A DNA stretch of 64,000 nt from Emergomyces orientalis (Eukaryota; Ascomycota; Eurotiomycetes; Onygenales; Ajellomycetaceae), in contig MOWL01000069.1 of assembly GCA_002110485.1 (NCBI GenBank), positions 682,001 through 746,000 on the forward strand, given 5' to 3'. The position numbers and the translations under genes are program-made. Each line of letters starts with the position of its first letter. Within the stretch, counting starts at the first letter, position 1. Shown one piece after another: positions 24,736-34,557 of the stretch. The notes under the pieces were generated by a model. The model worked only from the letters and a program-made list of their open reading frames with translations, made no database searches and had not been told where the DNA came from.

Positions 24736-25575
24736 TTGACGTCGTCTTATTTTCCCCTATCCGAAGTCCCTTTCTTGCCAATTTTCTGGTCAATATCAAT
24801 ATCAACGGCGTCGTCTTCGGAAATCCAAACTGAAATATTTCGCCGGATAATCGATAATCCCGAGCCAATGCCGATCCACCAAAAGGGGCAACCGAGTGTG
24901 GCTGGTGACTTGTCCGCATCCGGCAGGTTTTTCCGGACCAGCATCTGCCCGGACGCCACACTCTCTGTGGCGCAGCGGGCAGCAGCCATCGAGCAGCATA
25001 TCAACCGCAACAAGGGCAACAAGGACAAAGAGACGACGATACGGGCAAAAGGGAGCCGTGAGAAGCTATGGGATGTGGTGACTGGGAACGAAGCGTCTTC
25101 GTCCGCAGAAGTCGATGCTGAGAAAAGAGATTTATCGCCAAATGCTTCGTCGATTGAATCCGAAACTCCGCCACTACATTCCTTGACCCCTGATACTAGG
25201 GCTACCCAACGTATTCTTACTGCAACTACCAACCACGCCGCAACCTCCTCCACCACATCGCAAGTTCCGAGTCCATACTCCTCTCTATCGAATTCTACAC
25301 TATCCCGATTTGCGACCATTGCGGCTGCGAAACGTCGGCCGAATCTATCGTTTGAAGCGCCTTCCGGAACCGAGGCCTCGAGCTCTGGCTTTGTGTCCTC
25401 TGTCCTTGCGTTCGCAAATGCCCCGTTCCAGAACGACACCAAAGCTATAACCATTTCGAAACAAGAAACACTTGATTCTTTTCAATTTGGACTTGAATCT
25501 GTTTCTTCTGCGGTGCTTCCTGCGCCGAACAAAACTCCAAACCGAGACACTACGCCAAACCTACCTAATCCCAAC
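24736..25575 (+). other. Open frame continuous with SEC6, possible N-terminal extension
   Basis: The SEC6 frame stays open for 280 codons before the ATG I use for SEC6. In-frame ATGs occur at 24736 and 24868. The second (MPIHQKGQPSV) is the more plausible start. The predicted segment is rich in Ser, Thr, Pro and Ala with a few charged helices (for example AAAIEQHINRNKGNKDKE), typical of a disordered region. It could be a real N-terminal extension of Sec6, a separate upstream coding exon, or a leader that is open by chance. Family members normally begin close to the LEDILRHPEDLDKI block. Confidence 0.4.
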
Positions 25576-27879
25576 ATGGCGCCTCAGAAATTGAAAACGA
25601 TTGCAGACGATGGCAACATGGATGGTGGAGTTGCTATGCCCCGTCTAGAAGACATACTGCGTCACCCAGAAGATTTAGATAAAATTCCGGCATTGAAAGC
25701 TGAATATGCAAGAAAAAAGGCGGCAGTGGATGCACAGCTTCGTGAAGGACTAAGGGACCAGCTTGAAACGGTGCAACGAAGCATAAGTCAGCTTACCGAG
25801 GGTCAACGGCATGTTTTGAAAACCAGGGATGAATTGCAGGGGATAGATAAACTATGTGCGGAGTCTCAAGGCACTGTTGGGGATTTCTCGCAAATCGACA
25901 AGTTGGCTAGGATACAACGAAATTTTGAAGCTACAATAATGATGAAGAAGGGATTGGAGAGTTTCCATACTGAACTCGCTGAGGTCGAACGGCTTTTAAG
26001 AGAAGATGACCAAGACCTTGAAAATCAGCCAAATTTGCTTAGTGCTCATATGGCTATCAGCAGGCTGAGGGATTTCCGAGACGAGGCTATGGATCAAATA
26101 CGGAAAGCGCAGGATAGTAGTAACGAAACAACCTTGGTCGAATGGTTCCAGGGACTTGATTCTGTGATAGAGTGGTTCGATGATCATCTTGGAACTGCTA
26201 TTATGAATCTCATCCCATTGGTACAGACAGACAACCGGAGTATGGTAGTACGAGTGGCCCTGGTTCTTATGAACGAGGAGAAGAACGACGCCAAGGTTCG
26301 GGCTTTGCAGGAAGCTCAAAAGGACCACAAGGCTCTGGCTAGCCGGTTCAAATCTATGAATCTTGGCCCTAAGAACGTCAGGGGTTATAAAGATAACTTT
26401 CTCAAGAGTATCGAGCTTTATGCGCAGAGTCGGTTTGAGAAGTCTAAGGAAACATTCCTTGATGACCCAGGCAAGCTAGAGAAGAGTTTTAAGTGGTTTT
26501 TCAATGATTTATTTACTGTGAAAGAGGGCATGCAGTCTCTCATGCCGAAAAAGTGGAAGATATACAGGGTTTACACGAATATCTACCACCGAATGATGCA
26601 TGACTGGCTCCTCGAGTTCGTCAATGACCCTGAGCTCCCTACGGCGAACATGCTCGCGATCATACACTGGTCCGACAAGTATTATAAGAAAATGGCGAAG
26701 CTCGGATGGAAACAGTCCGACCTCGTTCCCAACGTCCTTGATGACCGCGAAGGTGAACTTGTCCGGGACTGGCGGAACCTCATTATCAAAGCCTTGGACG
26801 AATGGATGGAGCGAATGTTTACGACTGATAAGAAATCCTTCCTTGAGAGAGATACGGAGGCTTTGGATACCAATCCGGACGGATACTTCCGCACAAAGAC
26901 CCTCGGAGATATGTGGCGAATGATCCACGAGCAGATCATGGCCGCAAGTTCCTCTGACCGAACAGATGTGACAGAGGGGGTTATAGATGCCATGTTCCGT
27001 GCCCTGAAAACTAGACAAACCACTTGGCAAACCGTCCTCGACGAGGAATGCGCACGCTACAAAAACCCCACCGCAGAACAATCCGAAGGCCTGCAACAAC
27101 TGCAAGACTGGCTCATTGCAGTCGCCAATGACCAAATCGCCTGTATCGACGACAATGATGAAGCTTCAGGCCAATTGGGCTACCTCACCCGTTTCAAACG
27201 CGACTTCGAACCACTCGTCACGCCAAAATACCTGGCATCCCGCGCGATCATGGAAGTCGGCAACCTGCGTGATGGCTACGTCGATCTGAGCACACACTGC
27301 ATAAGCCTCTTTATTGAGCTGATCTTTACCGTCGACTTCCGCACCACGCTACCAGACTTCTTCACGCCGAAATGGTACGGCGAGTTTGCTGTCAAGCGCA
27401 TGATCTCCACCTTTGAAGACTACATGTCCGACTACAGCGCAGTGCTGCACCCGAGTCTCACGGATATTCTCATTGAGGAACTTTCCGACGAGCTGCTGGT
27501 CCGCTACTTGTCTGCCATCCGCAACAAGGGCGCCAGGTTCCGCCGCCAAGATCCCTTCACGGATAAGTTTAAAGATGATATCCTAACAATCTTTGGATTT
27601 TTCCAGAAATTCCCAGATGCGTTTGCTGCCACGATTAAAGATCGGTGGCGGGTGGTCGATTGGCTTGTTAGGCTACTGGAAGCGGAGAAGGGGCCGGGCG
27701 TCGTGGCGGTCTATGAGGCTTTCAAGACTGAGTATTGGGACTTGCAGCTGTCGTGGGTGGAGGCGGTGTTGAGGAGTCGCGATGATTTTGAGAGGTCTAT
27801 GGTTAGTGCTGTGAAGGCCAAGGCGGCGGAACTATATGTGGAGCGCGGGGTGGAGACGATTATGGGCAAAGTACGGTGA
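25576..27879 (+). CDS. SEC6: Exocyst complex subunit Sec6
   Basis: Subunit of the exocyst, which tethers secretory vesicles to the plasma membrane at growth sites such as the hyphal tip. It has a single exon, and from this ATG the protein is 767 aa, close to the usual size. It begins with the family N-terminal block PRLEDILRHPEDLDKIPAL, continues as long alpha-helical and coiled-coil sequence (EVERLLREDDQDL and neighbours), and ends with the conserved C-terminal region containing HPSLTDILIEELSDELLVRY and FGFFQKFPD. The frame is open 840 bases further upstream, so a longer product starting at 24868 (1003 aa) or 24736 is possible. I chose 25576 because the conserved family sequence starts a few residues after it. 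Confidence 0.9.
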   Translation: MAPQKLKTIADDGNMDGGVAMPRLEDILRHPEDLDKIPALKAEYARKKAAVDAQLREGLRDQLETVQRSISQLTEGQRHVLKTRDELQGIDKLCAESQGTVGDFSQIDKLARIQRNFEATIMMKKGLESFHTELAEVERLLREDDQDLENQPNLLSAHMAISRLRDFRDEAMDQIRKAQDSSNETTLVEWFQGLDSVIEWFDDHLGTAIMNLIPLVQTDNRSMVVRVALVLMNEEKNDAKVRALQEAQKDHKALASRFKSMNLGPKNVRGYKDNFLKSIELYAQSRFEKSKETFLDDPGKLEKSFKWFFNDLFTVKEGMQSLMPKKWKIYRVYTNIYHRMMHDWLLEFVNDPELPTANMLAIIHWSDKYYKKMAKLGWKQSDLVPNVLDDREGELVRDWRNLIIKALDEWMERMFTTDKKSFLERDTEALDTNPDGYFRTKTLGDMWRMIHEQIMAASSSDRTDVTEGVIDAMFRALKTRQTTWQTVLDEECARYKNPTAEQSEGLQQLQDWLIAVANDQIACIDDNDEASGQLGYLTRFKRDFEPLVTPKYLASRAIMEVGNLRDGYVDLSTHCISLFIELIFTVDFRTTLPDFFTPKWYGEFAVKRMISTFEDYMSDYSAVLHPSLTDILIEELSDELLVRYLSAIRNKGARFRRQDPFTDKFKDDILTIFGFFQKFPDAFAATIKDRWRVVDWLVRLLEAEKGPGVVAVYEAFKTEYWDLQLSWVEAVLRSRDDFERSMVSAVKAKAAELYVERGVETIMGKVR

Positions 27880-28255
27880 TTCTGTGTCCTGTGATGAGAA
27901 GAAGACTTGAGTTTTCATCCTTTTATTTTTATTAACATATTTTTTTTTATCATTTTCATCCTTTTGGGAGGGGGAACGGGGCTTGGTTTGTTTGTGCCGT
28001 GAACAAATTCTATGGCATTTTGTTCCCGCTCTTTTGTTTTTCTTGCATTGTTTCGTTACTTGTCTTAGGTATACCAACGGATTGGAATAGGCGCTTTGGG
28101 GCTTTGTTTCGACCACGTCGGCTGTTTTTGTTTTATCTCCATTTATATACAATTGAATCCATCATATATTCTGGCCGATATCATCACCGTCATGTCATAT
28201 ATTTAAACTCACACTTACTCGTCCACATACATTAACCTGACCCACGCTTCTTAAC
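27880..28255. other. Convergent 3' intergenic region
   Basis: A 376-base spacer between the stops of SEC6 and the minus-strand phosphoesterase gene. T-rich on one side and A/C-rich on the other, as expected for two converging 3' ends. Nothing else seen. Confidence 0.6.
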
Positions 28256-29575
28256 CTAAACAACACTAACACCCCCGTCTTCCGACCGACTCCCATCTCC
28301 ACTATCTCCCTCATCTCCATATCCATCTCCCCCCCGCTGCTGCACAAATACCAAACTTCGCTCCCCAACACTTACGTAGGCCTCCCCCAGCACCGGTCCA
28401 CCCTTCGCACCATCGTTGGGTACCGGCTTCGCGCCCATCTCACAAATACAAACACGATCAATGGGGATATCCCTCGCCCAGACGAAATGGGACTTCTCCC
28501 TTTTAAGTCTCTCTCTTTCTTTCCGCGTTCCTAGCGCTTTCTCCTCATCCTCCTCAACTTCTAATAGGAAGCTCTGGTTCCGATTTTTGGCACCCTCCTG
28601 GTCACTTCGATCTGCGTCAGTAGTCGGGGGAACATAATCGCCAAATTCCATAAGAAGCTCCTGCGCGTCAAACTTGAAAGTTTCTTTGCGTTTCCCATCT
28701 CGCTGCTTGCGGCGGGGTAGGTAGACCGTGTTTGCGATTGTGGCGTGCAGGAGGAGCGGGCGGGGTTTGCCGGCTTTTCCTTTGGACGATACTGCTGTTG
28801 CTTCGACTGGAGTTGACATGGGGGCCGGGAGAATGTTACCACTATTTTCATTATTGTCGTCATGGTCTCCATTGGAGCCTTCAGGGTCCGATCCACCTGC
28901 ATTATTCCTTTTACTGGATCTACTGCCTTCAATTTCGGATCGAGGAGAGTCCTTGATCATTTCTTGCTCTATGAAGCCTGCCTCGATGAATTTATTCCGC
29001 AAAATGACGCAGAATGGGAACAGGCGAGATGTGTAATCGACAGGCTGCGCGTGGAGAATTGTGGCAGTCTTCGCCTTGGGAAACGCATGTAGGGATGTTA
29101 GATTAATGAAAAGTGGTTTTGGGGGCGCATCAGCAGCAGCAGCAGCATCCACTCTATTGTCTGCTCCCGCTACTTGAGCCCTCGCTTTAATCTCCGCATC
29201 TCGTAACATTGATTCGAGGTCCAGCGACTGAAGGAATTCCAGCGCTTCTTCTAGGCGCTCCTTGGTAGGAAGACTCATGACACCAAGGGTCAGATGCAGA
29301 GTGCCCAGCGGCCTGAGCGCTCCATCAGGGAACAGGGGTGCGTGAGGGAGCTGTGCTGAAGCTGCTACCCGAGCGGAGGTTGGGCGCGGCACGAGAGGGA
29401 TGGAATCTCGAAATTTTGCTAGAGAGGAGACTAGCTGCAGAATAGAAGTTGAGTTTACCAATGGCAGGCAGAGGAAATGGGTTAAACGTGGCCTCCTGCC
29501 GCTGCTGCTGGTGATACTTTGGTTCTGCTGAGGTGTCTTGGCCGCGTGTTTGGTCTTTGTGCTCTTGGGGGCCAT
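28256..29575 (-). CDS. AKAP7-like 2H phosphoesterase
   Basis: A protein of 439 aa in one exon. Two HxT motifs mark the 2H (LigT/CPDase-like) phosphoesterase fold: HLT at about residue 94 in LGTLHLTLGVMSL and HAT at about 277 in LLLHATIANTVYLP. The spacing, the intervening LPTKERLEEALEFLQSL block and KPLFINLTSLHAFP match the AKAP7 nuclear-localisation-domain family, also found in ASCC1-type proteins. The substrate is unknown, and members of the superfamily act on 2',3'-cyclic phosphates. An acidic, Asn/Asp/Gly-rich insert (about 215-265) separates the two motifs. A Lys-rich N-terminus (MAPKSTKTKHAAK) looks like a nuclear signal. The frame is also open to an ATG at 29674, but that part reads like an untranslated leader. 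Confidence 0.82.
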   Translation of the reverse strand: MAPKSTKTKHAAKTPQQNQSITSSSGRRPRLTHFLCLPLVNSTSILQLVSSLAKFRDSIPLVPRPTSARVAASAQLPHAPLFPDGALRPLGTLHLTLGVMSLPTKERLEEALEFLQSLDLESMLRDAEIKARAQVAGADNRVDAAAAADAPPKPLFINLTSLHAFPKAKTATILHAQPVDYTSRLFPFCVILRNKFIEAGFIEQEMIKDSPRSEIEGSRSSKRNNAGGSDPEGSNGDHDDNNENSGNILPAPMSTPVEATAVSSKGKAGKPRPLLLHATIANTVYLPRRKQRDGKRKETFKFDAQELLMEFGDYVPPTTDADRSDQEGAKNRNQSFLLEVEEDEEKALGTRKERERLKREKSHFVWARDIPIDRVCICEMGAKPVPNDGAKGGPVLGEAYVSVGERSLVFVQQRGGDGYGDEGDSGDGSRSEDGGVSVV

Positions 29576-30339
29576 CGTTATGCTGCAGGAATGGAAAGTG
29601 AAACAACGGTTGGAGAGACTGGAGATGATGTTTAGAGTACTCTTAAAGCTGCCGGAGAGGCAGCGTCTGCTCATATATATAGATCGGGTGAATGGGACCG
29701 CAGAATTGTTCTGTACCTAGCTATGCAGGTATGATATTAACGCTGGCCCTGGGTGGTTAAAAGCGAGGTTTAAGTTGGGCCAGGCGGGTCTTGGGGTAGT
29801 TTCGAGAAGGATTAACAATATGAAAAAGACAGAGGTCAAATTTCAGCGAGATATATATCGCATTTCCAGGAACATTCATACGGAACTTTTCCTTATTTGA
29901 GCTTGTCCTTCTCTTCCTCTTCCTCGAATGAGCACTCTATCTTACTGGAGGGAACTCTTGAATCAAGAACGATGCAGGGATGAGAAATATAAGATTTGGT
30001 TTCCTTACAGAAAACCCTATATATGTTCTGAATAAACATACATGCTAAACATGTAGGAATTCAAAAAGACGATATAGGCGGTTGTTGTTTAATGTTCAAG
30101 TTGATGTTGTCATACGGAGTTTCTAGTTCAGATGCTGACCATGTGGCGTCATGATAAAATGCCCCCATCTTGATTCGGCAATATCAACATCAGACCATTC
30201 TCCCACACTTATCAGACCACTCATTCACCACGACTGTATCTACCATTTATCTTGGCAAGAACTTACTATATAAAAAGCACAAGACACTCCAATTCCCTTC
30301 AATTCCCTCTCCATCGCCATCTCCATCCTTTCCCTCACC
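29576..30339. promoter_or_regulatory. Divergent promoter region (phosphoesterase / frataxin)
   Basis: Shared upstream DNA of two genes read away from each other. A TATA-like element (TATATAAAA, 30267-30275) lies 65 bases before the frataxin ATG. On the other side TATATATA sits about 95 bases before the phosphoesterase ATG. No gene in between. Confidence 0.45.
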
Positions 30340-31197
30340 ATGCTCTCCCGAACAAGCTCTCGGGCTGCCTCGTCTCTTCTCCGCTCATCAACCACCATCA
30401 TCACCACAAGTCCTCTTCCCGCCCTCACAGCCGCAATCACTCTCCGCACGCAATTACCCTCTTCAAACCCCAGAAAATTGCGATGCGAAGCCTCAGCGAA
30501 AGTCTATTACCGCCAACTACACACCACGCCTGCACTCTGCAAGGGCATCACACCCGATTCCTCCGACCCCGCCCCGCCTAACCCCGAGCCGTCAAGTGCG
30601 AATATCGCCGGCGGAGCGAACCACGTCAAGCAGCCATCACCATTGACGGAGGAGCAGTATCGCGAATATGCGGAGGATTATTTTAACGTGCTCCTGACGA
30701 AGGTGGAGCAATTGCAGGAAAATGGGTCGGATGTTGAGGCAGAGTATAGCGTATGTATTGTACTCCGATATCTAGATACAATATGCTCCTTTGTCTTTTT
30801 AGAACCTACCCCATCCTAGTTTATGATCGCTTTGAATATTAAGTTCCTGCTGCACCCCGTCTGTCTCTCGCGCTTGCTTTTTCAGTGACTAACAATGTTC
30901 ATACGCTCTCAATTTGTCCAGGCCGGTGTCATCAACATCACCGTTCCAGACGTCGGTATCTACGTGCTCAACAAACAACCGCCGAACAAGCAAATATGGC
31001 TCAGCTCGCCCGTCTCAGGACCCAAACGCTACGATTGGGTTGTCCAGGGGGATCACATGGATGAGAAGGAAGGCACGCGCGAATTCATTAAGGGCCAGTG
31101 GATCTACCTACGCGATGGCTCAAATTTAACCACGCTCCTGAATAAGGAGTTGGGCCTGAGCATTGAATATGATGTTTATGGAGAGAAGGAGGTTTAG
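30340..31197 (+). CDS. YFH1: Frataxin, mitochondrial
   Basis: Iron-binding regulator of iron-sulfur cluster assembly in the mitochondrial matrix. Exons 30340-30750 and 30922-31197 give 228 aa. The N-terminal 80 or so residues are Arg/Ser/Thr-rich, free of long acidic runs and suited to a mitochondrial presequence. The mature domain has the acidic first helix (EEQYREYAEDYFNVLLTKVEQL), where iron and the cluster machinery bind. The signature strand region NITVPDVGIYVLNKQPPNKQ and IWLSSPVSGPKRYDW follows. The single intron falls between the helix and the beta sheet. It is longer than yeast Yfh1 only because of the extended presequence. Confidence 0.95.
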
Positions 31198-32099
31198 GAT
31201 TTGAAATAGGGGTGTTGGTTGATGGTTTTAGTTGACGTTATCTTGAGATTGCTGTGTTTATGTTCTGGGGCTTTGGGGCGGGAGAAGGATGGGCACGGTC
31301 ATGGAAATGCAGATGGCTGTCCATCTCGACGAATTCGTATGCTGTGTGCTATTTTGTCCATACTGAATCGTTGCAGTTTTGCTTTTGTATTATTTATATT
31401 GCATAGAGGTTTCTGTATAGGATATTTGAAGCGAGAATTGAATTGAATTTAAAGCAGAATTGATTTAACGTATTCCAAAAAGTAGCCATCTATCACATAC
31501 TTCCCGTAGCTGATTCAATTTTCGAGAGCCAATTACGCATGCATGACTTGAAATATTTTTTAGTTCCCAACCGCACCCGGGTTCTATCTCCTCCACGCCT
31601 TCGGCCATATACGAGCGTAAGTAGTATCTATGCGACGGCAGGAAGCGCAGCGTATTCTTATATACATATATTGAGTACCTTAGTATGGTAAGGCAGCTGT
31701 AGTGCTCACACTCAGTAAAAAGTTCTACCCGTCATCATTTTCGTCATTCTGGCGACAGGGGTTTGTAACAATCCTGGTGCGAGATTGTGGCAAGCTGGAT
31801 CAGACCAAGTACTCCTCAAGTACTGTCCGCATTTCGTGAGATATATCTCTGCCCTTGCGCAAACGTTAGATGGTACCGTACATGTGTATCCCTGTATAAC
31901 CTATCATATCTCTCCCCCAACCTTCTTCCTTTACCCTCATCCCTTTCCTTTCTTCTCTCCCTTCTACACTCCTAGCCGTGTTTTCCCTCCTGGACCATGG
32001 GTAGTGGAACGGGCGACTAGAACTGTGTTTGTTCTGTTTCTCAAAGAGGCGTAACGAATCTGGGTGTTTACCCCCCCGCTATCACTCTATCCTCATTAT
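31198..32099. other. Convergent intergenic region
   Basis: 3' flanks of the frataxin and DPH3 genes. Open frames here are short and not domain-like. No gene seen. Confidence 0.6.
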
Positions 32100-32492
32100 T
32101 TATGCTTCCGCAGCAACAGCGACAGCGCCAGATCCCGCATCGCCTTCTTTAGGCAGATCATCCTATTTCAATCATATACTTTGTTAGCAAAAGAAGAAGA
32201 AACAAAGCCATTCTTTTGTCCTGGGTGTATCTATCCTACTAAACCCTCCCCCGCACAAGAAATAGCACAAAAAAAAAGAGGTAAAGAAACTCACCAAATC
32301 AAAAATAACCCTAACCATCAAACTGCAACTGGGGCATACAGCAATCTCCTCGCCGTCACGCAGGTCAGCAATGCCGATTTCGAACCGGTCGCCGCAGGGG
32401 CATGGGTAGTGGTAGATCTGCAACGTTGGGTCGTAGGTCATATCTTCGATCTCGATCTCGTCGTAGATTGAGAGGGCGTCAGTGTCCGCCAT
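32100..32492 (-). CDS. DPH3: Diphthamide biosynthesis protein 3 (CSL zinc finger)
   Basis: Small electron carrier for the Dph1-Dph2 step of diphthamide synthesis on elongation factor 2, also known as Kti11 for its Elongator link. Exons 32295-32492 and 32100-32162 (minus) give 86 aa. The zinc- or iron-binding CSL domain is intact: CPCGDRFEI supplies two cysteines (31 and 33) and AVCPSCSL the other two (53 and 56), followed by MVRVIFD. The short second exon codes for the acidic and alanine-rich tail starting DDLPKEGD. Reading through the intron instead gives an unlikely Phe/Cys-rich end, so splicing is well supported. A TGACTCA motif lies 26 bases upstream of the start codon (32518-32524). Confidence 0.93.
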
Positions 32493-33039
32493 GTTTTTGG
32501 CTATGCGATTGGTTACTTGACTCAGTTGACTTTTGTGGTTTCAATGTCGAGTTGGGCGTGAGGTGGGGCAGTCAAGTGGTTATCAGCGTATTTCGCGGCT
32601 TTTCGTCTGCGTGCATGATACCTTGTCTGGTGAGTGGGAAGGACGTCCAGGAAGTAATAACTCCAGATGTGTTAAATGTGTAGTTACAACTTGTTTCTTT
32701 GCCGGAGATAGAAGAATGGGCAAAAAGTGATTGAGAATTGTTGTTGATATAAATTCAATAATTTTTTGCCGTTGCCAAGAAAACATTTTCTGCAAAGGAA
32801 AGCGGTGAGCAAGCCCAAACTCCGCCATAAGTTTGATAGATGGCACAAAAAAATAAAAATAAAAAAGAAAGATCCTAAATCCGGAATATTCCCACAAAAT
32901 AAATTAGAAAAACAACTGTATAACAAGAAGGGGTATATAGCCATGGTCCTCTCGCATTCCGATAAACAGTCAAAAGGCGGAACAAGCGCTCCATAACACA
33001 TCATTTGTTCCAAAAACCCCAGCCCTGTAAAGTTCATTA
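32493..33039. other. Intergenic region between two minus-strand genes
   Basis: Contains the DPH3 promoter on its left side and the 3' flank of the next gene on its right. No gene is seen. Confidence 0.55.
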
Positions 33040-34557
33040 TCAACCCCCCAATCTCCTAATCTCCATCTTCACACCCTCAACCTCTTTAGCCAGAGCCCCA
33101 TACCTTCTCGCAATCTCCACCATAGCCCCCGATTTCCCTGAGCCACCACCCTCACCACCCTTACCATCAGCACCAGCCCCACTTTTTCCCATCTCCCCCA
33201 AATCCGCCCGCTCATACGCCTCCAGCTCCAGCAACGCATGTTTCCTCCTCTCCTCCAACCGTAGACGTGTATCATCCAGATGATCGCGGTAATGCATCAA
33301 CGCAGCCGTAGTTTCCGGCGTGTAGATTGCAGAAAGCATTTCGTGTCTCATGATACTGCCAACATATACATACGTAATTAGATTCCCACAAGCTTTTAAC
33401 ATTTAGACTTACTTAAAATCCAAAAAGGGGGGAGGGAGGGAAGGAAGAAATAACATACCTAACCTTCCCCTCAACACCTTCCAACACCACCGCCACATGA
33501 TCCGCTCTCGCTTTAACCCCGCGCGCCAAAACGCCATGCTTTGTCCGCTCAAGAATATGTATCATGCGCTCCATCGCCTCTGCATGGGCTGCTAGCACCG
33601 CCGCGGCCGTGACTGTCATTTTGGTCCGGGCGGTGGGCAGGTCGTGCGATTGGATTGTGCGGAGGGTGCGCAGGCGGCTGGATAGCTGGGTTGGGAGAGA
33701 GATGTCCGTTGGGGAGGGTTTGAGGGAGAGGGGACGGAGGCGGTTGCTGGGGCGGGGTTGGCTATTGTTGTTCTTGTTGATTGAAGTGCGGGAGGAGGAG
33801 GTGGTGGTTTGGTAGTTGTGTCTGTCATTGTTGCTACCACTGTTGTTGTTGGTGGTGGTGGCTATTGGGGGGGAGACGTTGGCGAGAATTTTTAAATGGG
33901 TGAGGTCTGCGGAGAGGGTGGCGGAGATGCTGGGGATGAGGGAGGGTATGGCGGAGTGGAATTTTTTCAGATCTGGGGCGAGGAGGGAGAGAAGCTCGGA
34001 TGTGTCGTCTGGTGGTGTTTGTTTGCTGTTGTTGTTGTCATTATTATTAGAGGCGTGTTGGAGGTAGAGGACGATGACAGAGACGAGATTTCGGAGCTTT
34101 TGATAAAGAGGTCTCAAACTGTCAGCCAATGTATAACTGGGTTCCGCATTCAGTTGGATACAGCATAAATCTCCCCATATCCACGTATATCCTAATATCT
34201 TAGATATATATAAAGATATGGATACAAAATCTCACCTCCTCATCCAATCCCCCACTTGCATCCCCCGCTGCAACCTGCGCAACAACCCTCGTCAAAATCC
34301 GTGCTTTCACCGCCCTTCCCAAGTACTTTTTGAGATCCTGTTTCCAAGTCAGTCCATCATCATTAATGCATATAGACAAACAAGGTCCTTTCATCAGAGC
34401 ATCATAAACCTACAACCTGCACCGCTCTCCGCGACGGATCCGCCCCATGTGCGCGTGTGGAGCCATCTGGGTTTAAAATGCCCGTTGTCAGCTGTTGGTG
34501 GAGGGCTTTGAATTGGGGATTACTGCTCAAGATGGCGGGGTCGCAGGGTGGGATCAT
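33040..34557 (-). CDS. Conserved-looking helical protein, function unknown
   Basis: I do not recognise this family. Exon 1 (34414-34557) reads MIPPCDPAILSSNPQFKALH and is clearly coding. Exon 2 (34236-34337) reads DLKKYLGRAVKARILTRVV. Exon 3 (33459 to about 34130-34198) and exon 4 (33040-33355) join cleanly in phase. Exon 3 holds an Asn/Ser/Thr-rich spacer, then alanine-rich helices (VTAAAVLAAHAEAMERM). Exon 4 is a charged helix (LRLEERRKHALLELEAYE) with a Gly/Ser insert near the end. The protein is likely coiled-coil, about 380-400 aa. The exon 2 to exon 3 join is not settled: the only in-phase GT-AG pair seen makes a 37-nt intron, shorter than usual. A microtubule-linked (augmin-like) role crossed my mind but has no direct support. 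Confidence 0.62.

Noticed and set aside
29576..29674. N-terminal extension of the phosphoesterase to an upstream ATG
   Set aside because: The extra 33 residues lack family similarity, and the downstream ATG opens a lysine-rich start typical of a true N-terminus.
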